The notes under the pieces: generated by a model | The model's database searches: none | Seen by the model: only the letters and a program-made list of their open reading frames with translations | Told to the model about the DNA's origin: nothing | Shown here: one piece after another, positions 1 through 10,293 of the stretch | Position numbering within the stretch: the stretch's first letter is position 1 | Layout: the number at the start of each line of letters is the position of its first letter | Assembly (NCBI RefSeq): GCF_947507565.1 | Contig: NC_089184.1 | Location: forward strand, 2,480,001-2,544,000 | From: Oscarella lobularis | Taxonomy: Eukaryota > Porifera > Homoscleromorpha > Homosclerophorida > Oscarellidae | Reading direction: 5' to 3' | DNA length: 64,000 bases | Translations under genes and position numbers: made by a program

Positions 1-1096
1 AGGAGATAAGTGCACTGGCCGACGGTAATAGGCAAGGATTTGCTTGCGTGCAATCGAGCAGGGTCTGCATCTTATATTGGACCGTCGACTTGTGAGTAGA
101 TGGCATTTTGTGAATCGGACAGTCGAAGCGTATTGCTCTCCCTTGTACTCAACAGGAAATGTTGAGATTCTAAAAGCCGGCTCCCCTGACTTGTACTTAA
201 AGCTCCTTTTCCTTCGCCTGACAACATCAATATACTTTTCTTCAGGAGAACCAGGGCATATGCCAGTTGTGTCCAGACATGGTCACGTGAGGTGTCATCG
301 GGAAAAGCGTTCTGTATACGCTTTAAGAAAGTCGCAGGCACGAAAGGAAGACAAATAATTGTTAAGCGGAGAATAAACTAGCTACAACAGTAGGATTGGA
401 TGCGAAAGATGTAAGAGAGTGGCTTCTGGAGGGTGCAAAAGATGGACGACTGGACACGCCCAAAACTACCGAAAATCGCTCATTCCGTAGCAAGGGATAA
501 AGCGACGATTAAATACTTAGTTGATCAACGTAGCAGATTGCCTTAGACAACATTTCCCTTAACTGGCACGATGCTACGAGTAGCGAGGAAAGCCCAGGAG
601 GGTGCAAAGCCTACTCTTCATCAAAATGGGCATGTTCGCGGCATCAGGACAACTTCTACTGCGTTCCAACGCGACAGTTGTGGACCGCATAGAGCTTCGA
701 AGCATTTCTCGACCAAGTTCGAGTTCCTTACCTATTTCGGCGACTGAGTAGGACGCATTTCGTAAAGCGTATCAGGGGAATGACAGCTACACGGCTGGTA
801 CCAAGAAATAGTCACGTGAGAGGGGGAGTTTCATATCCCTCTCTCCTTAATCTCTGCTGGTACAGTACAGTGTACGAGAAATCGTCTAAGGAGATTAGCG
901 CACGCTAATTCGGCAGTGAACCAAGCCTTTTTCTAAACGTAACTGGCGATTCGCGGTAGTGCGCTTTCCCCTTAGCTTGTCACGACCTTTCTTGAACGTA
1001 GCTTGTGGCAGTTTGTTCACGGCACCGCCTAGGGGGGCCGTCATTCACCCTGACTCTACTGCGCATGCACTCTCGAGTCTCTTCTTCTTCGCCAGT
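1..1096. other. No recognisable gene
   Basis: I see no confident gene here. A short open stretch on the minus strand (72-341) contains a helix-like segment around 'AFPDD...W' that faintly resembles the linker before TPR units in NB-ARC proteins, but it lacks clear splice sites and cannot be called. The rest is intergenic sequence with several stops in every frame. Confidence 0.4.
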
Positions 1097-1105
1097 ATGC
1101 AGTGC

Positions 1106-1852
1106 GGCAGGACGGAGTTTCAAACGCGCATGTACGAGTACTAGTGCGTAACAATGGGCGGAGAGCCAATGACGTAGCCCTTGTCGCGCACGCGCCTTAA
1201 ATCAGCCAATGAAGTAAACATTTATCGTTCTATCGAGACCCCGTGAAAGAAAAATGGCTCGTCTAAGATGAGTTCGAATTGTCTAAGCTTGAGATTTGGC
1301 AGATCGAAGCTTCAATGAATAAGCTTTGATTTTAGCCCTGACATATTTTTAGTTGAGGGGGACGTCAATCGAGAAAAAGCGGTTTGAAAGTTATAGGACC
1401 GCTGAACGCACTAGGAACCGCACGTTTTCTCTATAAATAGCTTCAAAAATTTAAAAAATCGTAGGGATTCGTAAATGCGCTCGAAAATGGGCTGAATCGT
1501 GCCTCAATCGCGCCTAACGACCCACGATGTTTCGAATTTTGCCAAAATATGTTAGGTAAAAACAGCGTCTTTTTAGCTTCAAAGCCAAAGAATACTGCCT
1601 TTTATTTATACTACTGGCGTTTTTGGAAAGCTCGGCGACAGAAATGGGAAGTTGTAGACGATACTATTTGTACGAGGGTCCCCGCCCGATGCGCGTTTGT
1701 TTCAGTGAAGCAATGCCATATTTGCGCATTTTCGCCAAAGAAAATGCGCTTGTCAGAGGCTAGATAAGGTAAATTCAGCGCTTTCGGAGAACATTCGAAG
1801 GCGGGGAGTAACCCTAACTACGACGCATGCGTGTTTGAAACTCCGTCCTGCC
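1106..1852. mobile_element. Non-autonomous TIR transposon, Mutator-like (MITE)
   Basis: The element is 747 bp. It begins GGCAGGACGGAGTTTCAAAC and ends with the reverse complement of the same sequence, so the terminal inverted repeats match over about 26 bases with one difference. It is flanked by a perfect 9-bp direct repeat, ATGCAGTGC, at 1097-1105 and 1853-1861, which reads as the target-site duplication. A 9-bp duplication with long-ish TIRs is known for Mutator-like elements; other superfamilies with 8-9 bp duplications are possible. No transposase is seen inside, only stop-rich sequence, so it would depend on a transposase supplied in trans. Confidence 0.8.
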
Positions 1853-1861
1853 ATGCAGTGC

Positions 1862-2272
1862 AGCGATTTGCTTCGACGAATTGCTTGTGAGCATCAACTA
1901 AGTAGCCGGAAGCTTTCTAGTTTGCGCGAATGGACCAGAAACAAACGTCCTTCCGGCAAGTGAGAGATAATGGTGTGGCGTCTTAGAGTCTCGTGAAGCT
2001 ATTCGTACAGTGGTGTGCTGAGGCTCATTTTAAGAGCTGCTGTGAACGACTCCGTGGTTTCTAGAGAGCGTAAGCTGTGCATTATTTTTTAGACGTTTTT
2101 TATTGCACTAATTAATGTACGTCTATATACATGTATACCTTCAGTATATAGCTCTTTGAAGACTTTCCTTTAAAGTAACAGGGAGCTCCGACTACGGTAC
2201 TAATTAGATATGGCTACCAGTATTCGATTCGTCGTTCGTATTTATTTACCTATTTATTGATGTATTTTGTAG
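1862..2272 (+). other. Upstream region of the Death-domain gene
   Basis: AT-rich sequence leading to a pyrimidine-rich acceptor ending TTTTGTAG just before the Death-domain exon. Because that exon starts at an acceptor, the true first exon may lie here or further upstream; I could not identify it. Confidence 0.35.
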
Positions 2273-5200
2273 ACAAATCTTTGTATCAGTTTGCTTTTGA
2301 AGAAGTTGGTTCTTACTGGAAAGAGCTAGGTGCCGTTCTTGGTTTTCAAATGCCTGAGCTAGACAGCATTGAGGAGTACCACCTGAATCGTTGTCTAAAC
2401 GTCAAATTTATAGCCTGGGTCATGCTTGAGAAATATCGAGCAGCTAGCGGTCGACGTCTTTCATCGGTTGAGCGCCTTCGCAAAGTTCTACGCAACGTGA
2501 AAAGAAGGCGAAGTGTCAAAGTTCCTCCGGTAGACAGAAGCATAAGCGGTGAACTTTTGTCTAATATATAAATGTCAAGAGTTAACGTAAGATTTTTCTT
2601 GTAGATCTTCGCCTCGCTGCGTTGTTGATGATCGACGATTTTACGGGAGAGACGACGAGATGCGAGAGATCGCACGGTATTGGTGGAACGGCAAAGCAAG
2701 AACGAGTCACGTTGAGCCAATCAACTCTCAGAAAATTCAAGCACGTTATTTCTTACGAAATTTTGATTTTTAATTTAACGTGGGATTTTCAGGTTGTCTC
2801 TTGTGTCGGCGGAGTTGGAAAAACGACTCTGGCTTTCAAATACGTTCACCGATACGTCAAATCGTATTCAGATGGCGTTTTCTATTTCAACACCGAATCG
2901 CATTTGTCGTTTCTGTTTTGGTTAAGGGAAAATGTAAGTAGTCTCTTTAGGACTACATCGAAAATCATTTTGTCTGATCCCTTGTTGTAAAGATTGCGAG
3001 GTCGGCTGATTTGAGTAACGAGCGTGACGTCAGCAATTTGGTGAGTTCGACGTCCGACGCTCTTCGCATTTTCCTTCGCTATATCAGTAATCGTCTCCGA
3101 TGTTTGCTTCTCTTTGACAATGCTGACGATTTTGGCTTTGTGATTGATATCTTGCCTGGGCCTCAGGCTGCCTGTCACATCATCATTACGACGAGAAAAG
3201 CGCAGACGCACGACATATTCTATCAGAGAAACGTCAACTTACTGCTCCTTAGTGTTCTTGAAAAGAGAAAGGCCGTTGTTGCGCTTCTCTCTTGGGCAGG
3301 AAAATCTAAAGACACCTGGCAAACTCTCGACTACAACGAGAAGAAATATGCAGAGAAAGTGGCCGCTGAGCCTCCCGTTAACCGTCTACCATTGGCTCTC
3401 TCACACGCGGGGACATTCATCGAGCAGCACCGGATTACCTTTCTAAAGTACTGAAAAAAAATTGAAGCTGAAGCAAAGCGCTTGGAAGCAGCAGCATTAA
3501 ATTTAGATAGCTTCTTGCGTTACTTTCATCTGTCCCATCTGAAAGAAGATCTTAGGCAACGCAATGTTCATAGCATCCGTCAGTTCATTCGACTGGACTT
3601 TCGCATGGTCGTCAGCTATTGTGATCAGATTTCCATCTTGCGTGCTCAGACCGCTTACAAGGAGAGGGAGAAGCATCGCGTATTTCTGACGTGGGAATTG
3701 GATCTTGACGACGTGAGAGACGATGAATCTCAGGAGGGTTATCTCCTTCTTAAGTGCTGTGCTGTCATGTCATCGCGTCATATTCCCCAAGACGTCGTCG
3801 CCGATGCTGCATTTCAGACGAATCCTCTCGATAAGGAGTTCAAAATCTCAAAAGCCATTAGGATTTTGAACGAATGCTCTCTTGTGCAGCAGATCAGTAG
3901 TCCTGATAATAACAGGATTGTTACCTTCTCCATGCATCATTTGATTCAGGCAAGCGTGCTGCAACGAATGGTTGGAAGCACTGACGACTTCGTCAGCGTC
4001 CTGAAGTTCGTTGCGAAGTCGTTATTCGAACGTCTTCCCCACGTCAACGACTTGAGCAATCATTTGATTAGTCCGATGGTGCTCTCCCTTACTCCTCACA
4101 TCTATTCTACTGTAGAGAAGATGCTTAGAATAGGTATACTCGACGAAGGAGTCGATCCAGGTCTCGTTGACTGCGGCTGTCAATTAGCGCTTAGTTACAG
4201 GCACTACGAAGAGGCGGGATTTTTGTGCTCCCTTCGCGTTAAAGCTTTCGAAGCAAACTCGACAACATTTTCAGACGAAGAAACCAGTATTCGAAAGCGA
4301 AACTGTAAGTAAGAATCATTACGCATAGTCTCTTTCTTATGACCTTCTGGGTTAGATTACTATGATTTTGCGGTCAGTCAATATTGCTTAAAAAATTTAA
4401 AGGAGGTTGACGTGAACATTCGGCGATCCCTTAGCGGAATGTCTTGCAAAACCCTTACAGGTTCCGATATTGTTTTATCACAAAGGTTGGAAAAAGTGGG
4501 CTAAAACGTGTTCGGTTTAAATTTACTTCTGGTTTTCTTAAAGCAATGCTCTTTCTGGCGAACAGCCAAGAGTTTCAAGGACTTACGTCTGACGCCGAAG
4601 ATATTCTTCAAACCCTGCTCAGAGTTTCCGATTCTTTGGGGACTATAGTAGCAGCCGCAATCTCTTTTGATGGTACGAGAAGCTGCTCGCGATTGCCGAA
4701 TTTCCTTTACCAACTTTCCCTAGTTTACCTACGACTTTCACGTGTCTAAAATAGTTTAGAGCGTGTTGATGATGAGCTCGGAGTCTTTTGCTAAAGGCTC
4801 TTTCCTTGACAAAAAGTGGGCTCTTTGATCCTGGTGTTTTGCTTGCCAACTGTTAGTGAGCTTCGCTTCTTGCTACAACGATGCGTTTCATTTTAAATTT
4901 TGATTTCTAGGTCATCAGCGACTTGGTTGGAGTCTAAAAGAGAGAACGGTTTTTTGGATGAGGCTTTATAAAATTTGTTTGAAGCTTTGAGAATTTACCA
5001 GGAAAAGATCCCGGATTCTCACGAAGATATTGGAATGTGTGAGCCAGTGCCGTTTATGATGACTTCGTCTGTGCATTTTTCTTTTTGCCGTGCGTTTTGA
5101 CATAAGCATGTGCATGTCTCAGAAAAACCTTCTTTCCCAAGCGTATGAATTCTCACCTGAAGGTCTTTCAATCGCAAGGTCCGCTTGTCCGCCTGAGCAT

Positions 5201-6056
5201 CCTCTAGTTGCAAAAGGTAAGTGGACCATCATCTGAATTTTTGAAACTTCACTTTTTCTTTAGCGCTCTTCTATCACGGGCGAACGCTTTATTCTTTACA
5301 CAGATATAAAGAATGTATGGAATTTTTGGAAGAGAGTTTGTCTTGGTTTGAAAAAGGGAACCAGATGTTGGATACTCTCACCGACAAAGCATACTGTACT
5401 TCAGATTGGAAAGGTCATATTACTACTGTTTTTGTTTTCAGGCCTTGCTGTTTTGGGAGATGCCTTGCTTGAAGGGGAGTCGATCATTATTTGCGCAGAA
5501 CAAAGAGCACAAAAAATAATTCGGTATTTGAAGGAGTCAATTGCGCTTTACACAAAGCTTTATCCTGGTGGAAGATATGAATTATCGATACGTATGCTCT
5601 TGTATGCTATGGGGCGGAAAGTTTCTTATCTGTTTATCTAAAGCTTGTATAACGCTCTGTGAAGTTTACTTAGCAAAGGAGAAATTCGACGACGCCTCGG
5701 AATTAACGGAAATTGCTTGGGCCGCCGTTGGGAATCGTCCTGCGGCGAGAATATTCTGTGAGTTGCGCAATCTTTCAAAGCCGACTAAACTTGATTTTCT
5801 GTATTTATATGTAGTGCTTCCCCTGTACGTGAAGTGCCTGTGTGCGAAAAAACAGTTTAGCAAAAGCGAGGAATTGCTAATCAGATTTAGAGAAGATACC
5901 AAATATCTGCCTCCGGAGCATCAAAGTATAAATCGTTGTGAGTGCAAAATGAGTCTTACTTATTTAATTATAGGACTTTTAATCAATTAAATAATTGTAG
6001 TGCAAATGGTTGAAGCTGTGCAAAACCATTTCAAAGAAGAGTTTGGGTGGAATTAA
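2273..6056 (+). pseudogene. Death domain - NB-ARC - TPR protein (NLR-like), two in-frame stops
   Basis: A multi-exon gene. The first visible exon (from 2273) encodes a Death domain: W of 'YWKEL', 'LGF', 'SIEEY' and 'MLEKY' fall at the conserved helix positions. The NB-ARC exons follow. 'FYGRDDEM' precedes the P-loop exon (about 2792-2931) with 'GGVGKTTLA'. The next exon (from about 2995) has Walker B 'CLLLFDNADD', the sensor 'HIIITTR', 'RLPLAL' and, after a helical insert, an MHD-like 'MHHLIQ'. Later exons carry TPR-type helices (for example 'EALRIYQEKIPDSHEDIG' and 'YHGRTLYSLHRYKEC') down to a stop near 6056. Two stops interrupt the frame: TGA at 3452-3454 inside the ARC region and TAA at 4969-4971 inside a TPR. 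The donor before the P-loop exon would have to be GC, not GT. The family forms nucleotide-dependent signalling platforms in the cytosol. Pseudogene status is inferred from the stops; sequencing error is the alternative. Confidence 0.75.
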
Positions 6057-9000
6057 TTTACGACGAAGAGGTAAATGCATGGAGCTTTAGGAGCAGCTCC
6101 GAACTTCACTAGCCATATTAAATTTGCATTTGGAGTATGCACATTACTTCCACTTTGAAGCAGATATGAGGCGCACATACATGTATATAGGTAGTAGAAT
6201 CGGTTAGGTGTGCATTTAGAGAATGCTTCTTCGTTCGTACTATTTTCTCACCTTACCTGCACTAATATGGTCTAGCTCTGTGGAAGTCCTATTTCTTCTA
6301 TCGAGGTTGCATATTACTTATTTCCCAAAAAAACACGTACTGCTAAGAGAAATATAAAGGCAAGCTTTTTTCTGTTAGAAAATTCAGGGGCGTCGCGTCG
6401 ATTTTTCGTTTGGCCCGGCTTAGAGAGAGAGAGGAGTTTGGCGCCTGCTTTGCAGACGCCAAAAATTTCTTGACCACGCCTACTTGTGCAATTAGGTTTC
6501 CTCAATGTTTATCGTAAATACTTATACAATGAAGAATCATTAATTACATTCACTTTGTTCGATGCACGTGCTCGTTCTGTTGTATCATTAGAAAACTTTA
6601 TTATACTCAAATCGACCGAACTGTTGTGTGGCCTGCAAAATGTTTCTTGTCGTAATTGATTCTTAATATCAAAAAGTCGTGCGCACGCAACTGTATATGG
6701 TATCAATGCCAGAGATACATATGCGTAAGTAAGTACGCAAGAGAACGCATTCACCACTGCTTGCAAACTGTTTCTGTCTGCGTGCGCTATTGGTCGCAAT
6801 TTCCTGCTCTCTTTGGGTCCCTCCCTTTTGCCAGAAAGATATCGCGCAGCGGCCGACGAGCGAAGAGAAGCCTTCGGCGACGCTCCTCTTCACTTTAGGT
6901 GAGTTCTCAAAGGAATTGGCCAAGTCGAAGAGAGGCGGGCTGCGCGGGAGTCAGCCGTTCCTCTCTTCGCTGGCACCTGAACCGCCTCGACTCGCGCCGG
7001 AAGGCTCTTACAGACAGCCGTGCTTCGTTAAAAGACGCATCGGCTTCGAAAGCCTAACCGGAAGTGCGAAGTCGAGCGATGGTGTCCTCCTCGTCATGTT
7101 TTCCAACTTCTTAGGCTCCTCTGATGCCTCAAGAAAGAAGAAAAAAGACAACGAGTAGCCGGAAGACGGCTACGAAGGAAACCAGTAAGTTGTAGAGACA
7201 TTTTTCGAGTTATTGTCTTGAATCCTTTCTCTTTTATTTTTTACATGTTATCTAGATCAAGTTCAAGACTATTGAAGGATTTTTGAATTTTTTCTAATTT
7301 TTTTTGTATTTTATATAATTACTTTTTAAAATAAAGTTTCTGAACTTTAATTTCTTGTGTCTGAAAAAACGCAATAACATCTTCCAACCTCACCGGAGAA
7401 ACGATTATTTTGAAAATTGCTATTGCTTTCGAAATATTCATATATATATATGTAAAAATTAGCGATTATTGATTTCTGTAACAGCAATTTCAAATCAATT
7501 GAAACTTTAAACAAAGAGGAAATATAATTTTTGAAATTTTTTGAGTTTAAGCTTGTGTTCTGAAAGTATGATTACGAAGAGATATTCATTTTTGAAAATT
7601 GCATCTGGGACCGTCCGTTTTTAATTGTGAATAACTTGTCAACGGATTGTCAGATTTCAAAACTTTTTGCACAGATCAATTCCTCTACTAATTGTGCATA
7701 AGGCAAAGTAAAATCAGCAAATATAAGCAAAATTGCCATGATCCGCAACCAACCGCGCAACGTGCCTAAAGTTACATAAATGTAGCTGAAGCCTTTAGGA
7801 ACTGCACCAAGCTGCAAGTCGTTTTGCGAACCAGCAGTCGTAGCCGCTGCTGACCAGCACGGTTCAATGCCCGTGTAGGCAACTAGGTAAGCTGTGAAAT
7901 TGCAATTGAATCCGTTCTTTCTCAGCCGAGAACTCGACACTTTTCGCATAGAGGCGAAAAAGCCTACAGATTTTGCTCCAAATTATACAGTTTAGAGACA
8001 CGGCAGTGTTAAGTCTTTTTGCATTTTAATATGGTCAGACTTCCTTTTTCGAAAGTCGCAATTACGGTTCAAAGTTACATCGGAAGCTCTAACGCGCGCT
8101 ATAGAAAACTTTTTCTCGACCGTTTTCCAATGAAAAACCGACGTTCGGACTAGTCGCTAATTCTCGAATGCATTTTCTGGGTCCTTTCAAAGACATCGGT
8201 GACGGTAAAATTCACACCCGTTGTACAGTAGCGTCGTTCGCGAAATCCTGCGTCATTTTTAATCAGCAGCTTAGACGCTGCTTTATAGGTGCTCATGTGT
8301 TGTTTGCGCTTACGTAAACAGCGATATTTTCTACAGAATGCTGAATCGTAACCCTAGCCCAAACCCTAACCTAACCCTACCATGTGCGTACGCACATGCG
8401 ATGTTCGAGCGGATCGACGAGCCAAAGTCTGATGCAGAGAACGTCTTTCCGCCACTTCTAATACGATTCCTGCAGTCGACAGCGTTATAAGAAACGACAC
8501 TTGACAGCGTAAAACAGTACACAATATCGTAATGATTATCTGTTTACCGTCCCAGAAACAATTAAGAATAATAAGATAATTGAGGTACACATTAGCTAAG
8601 GCGAGAGGAATAGTTAGTTAGGGCACAGCTGGGGTAGAACACCCCTACGTGTGCCGCCACCCCCACTACAGCGATTTCATTTATAATGCCATACTTCGTG
8701 GATTAGGAGTCGAGTATTTAGATATTGTCTGTGTAAGAGGTGTAAATTATGAAATTTGTGTACGTTTCTTGAGAATCGCGCCGTTTCGTCCGGGTTCTGT
8801 AAATCCGGGTGGTTGACTTTCATTCACGACGTCGAAACCGGTGGAAAATGTGGCGATCGGGATTCAGGCAAACGGGAGTACACGTTTCAAAGGGTAAATG
8901 AAGCATTTACGTGTCGTTTTACGTTCTGCGACGCGGTTTTGGGGGCCCCGCGAGCGCCTAGTTGTGTGATCAAAGCGTTTTCCCTTTGTCTTTGATGCTC

Positions 9001-9943
9001 GTAACGTTTCGCGAAAGGGTGCCGAACGCGTTCGAAAGGCGGCTTGTGTCGCGTGGCGAGTTTTCGGGACCTGGTGTTTTTATAATAGCAAAGCTTTCGC
9101 GATTCGCGTAGTTCTATTAGGTGGAGTGTGTGAGCGGGCCCTGCGCGTGTGTCAAAACATAGTTTACTGTTCGATTCTACGCAAGATTGTTGTTTAGAGG
9201 GGGTTTTTTACTTTAGAATTTCTCTGAGTCGTTCATTTATGGAAAAGAGCTCATGTGCAGAGGGGAATTGGAGCCTCTTGCAGGTACGTTGAAGAGTACT
9301 CCGTTCTTTAGATATAGGAACAGAGACATTTTGGAGGATTTAGTAGATGCAACTGCTTTTAATTTTGTCTTTTTTAGGGGTAATTTATTTTCAATTTCAG
9401 AGGAAATGAGGGCCATGGTAGCGGGGATGGAGGGCAATGCCTAGTATAACTGAAGGGGGGGAGGCTTCGGAAGCTAAAGGTGTTATTTTTTCATGTTTCA
9501 TTCGCTACCTCTATCTATCTAATGAGTTTGTGTTGGCTTCTAGGACAGGCCTTTGAGAGAGGAATGTACGCCAAGACGACACAGGAGGAACTTACAGAGC
9601 GGAGGTAGCATGCGGGATCAGGGCAGGCTGTCAGGTAGATCCGGGAGGGACGATAAGCTTGATTGAAGGTTATATTCTTTTGTAGGTTGGTGCGATTGTT
9701 AGGCACAAGTGCAAGAGGGGTCTCAATTCATGACATGCGGGGATGTTGTGTACCAGTTCAAGCGCAATTGAAGGGGTTATGCAGTTTCAAGTCTCAGATA
9801 AGTGTTTTATTGCCTTAGGATATTATTAGCTTTGTTCATATTATTTATGGTAGGGAGCTGTGTGTGTGTACAAGCGGGGAAGGTATGTTTTCCTCTTGTG
9901 ATGGTGCTTTCAGTGTTTCAGTGGTGCGTTTTAGACTTTGGGG
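6057..9943. other. Long stretch with no confident gene
   Basis: About 3.9 kb between the NLR-like gene and the assembly gap. A CpG-rich patch at about 6780-7190 ends in a possible short first exon: ATG at 7125, a basic Lys/Arg/Ser/Thr-rich stretch, then a donor-like GTAAGT. No following exon is recognisable. 7200-7640 is strongly AT-rich. A minus-strand open stretch at 7650-7949 contains one hydrophobic segment but no family match. Short open frames at 8756-8995 and 9253-9444 look like chance. Confidence 0.4.
8346..8380 (-). repeat. Short interstitial telomere-like repeat
   Basis: Several CCCTAA/CCCTAAC-type units (reverse complement of TTAGGG), partly degenerate, in about 35 bases. Metazoan telomeres use TTAGGG; this short interstitial run may mark a repaired break or be chance. 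Confidence 0.55.
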
Positions 9944-10143
9944 NNNNNNNNNNNNNNNNNNNNNNNNNNNNNNNNNNNNNNNNNNNNNNNNNNNNNNNNN
10001 NNNNNNNNNNNNNNNNNNNNNNNNNNNNNNNNNNNNNNNNNNNNNNNNNNNNNNNNNNNNNNNNNNNNNNNNNNNNNNNNNNNNNNNNNNNNNNNNNNNN
10101 NNNNNNNNNNNNNNNNNNNNNNNNNNNNNNNNNNNNNNNNNNN
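9944..10143. other. Assembly gap (200 N)
   Basis: Exactly 200 N characters, the size of a fixed scaffold-join placeholder. The true distance and the linkage between 1-9943 and the rest are therefore inferred by the assembler. The gap ends about 150 bases before the first kelch-kinase gene. Confidence 0.98.
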
Positions 10144-10266
10144 GGCACTAACTACCCTTCAACTTGAAGCAAAAAGTAAGCCAGGAGCTGCTTTTAGGTA
10201 GAAGCAATATTTCATTATCTCGCTCGACCCCTCTACCTTGTTCGGATTCAGGAACCCCTCTCCTAC

Positions 10267-10282
10267 TGCGCGTGCGCATTGG
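10267..10282. promoter_or_regulatory. NRF1-type palindrome plus CCAAT box upstream of kelch-kinase 1
   Basis: TGCGCGTGCGCA, matching the NRF1 consensus YGCGCAYGCGCR on the reverse strand, is followed at once by ATTGG (inverted CCAAT), 12-27 bases before the start codon. Almost the same block sits before the second copy (15569-15584) and before the start-codon remnant at 32084, so it looks like the shared core promoter. In some lineages GCGC palindromes serve TATA-less promoters in general. Confidence 0.5.
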
Positions 10283-10293
10283 TTGCCAGAGAA

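Noticed and set aside
72-341. Minus-strand NB-ARC/TPR linker-like fragment
   Set aside because: Only a short weak resemblance ('AFPDD...W') with no flanking TPR or NB-ARC sequence.
6790-7158. 122-residue plus-strand frame in a CpG-rich patch
   Set aside because: Composition-driven, with no conserved motif and no supporting splice partner; a short first exon inside it is only mentioned as possible.
9802-10201. Open frames running through the N block
   Set aside because: They exist only because N codons read as X; there is no sequence evidence.
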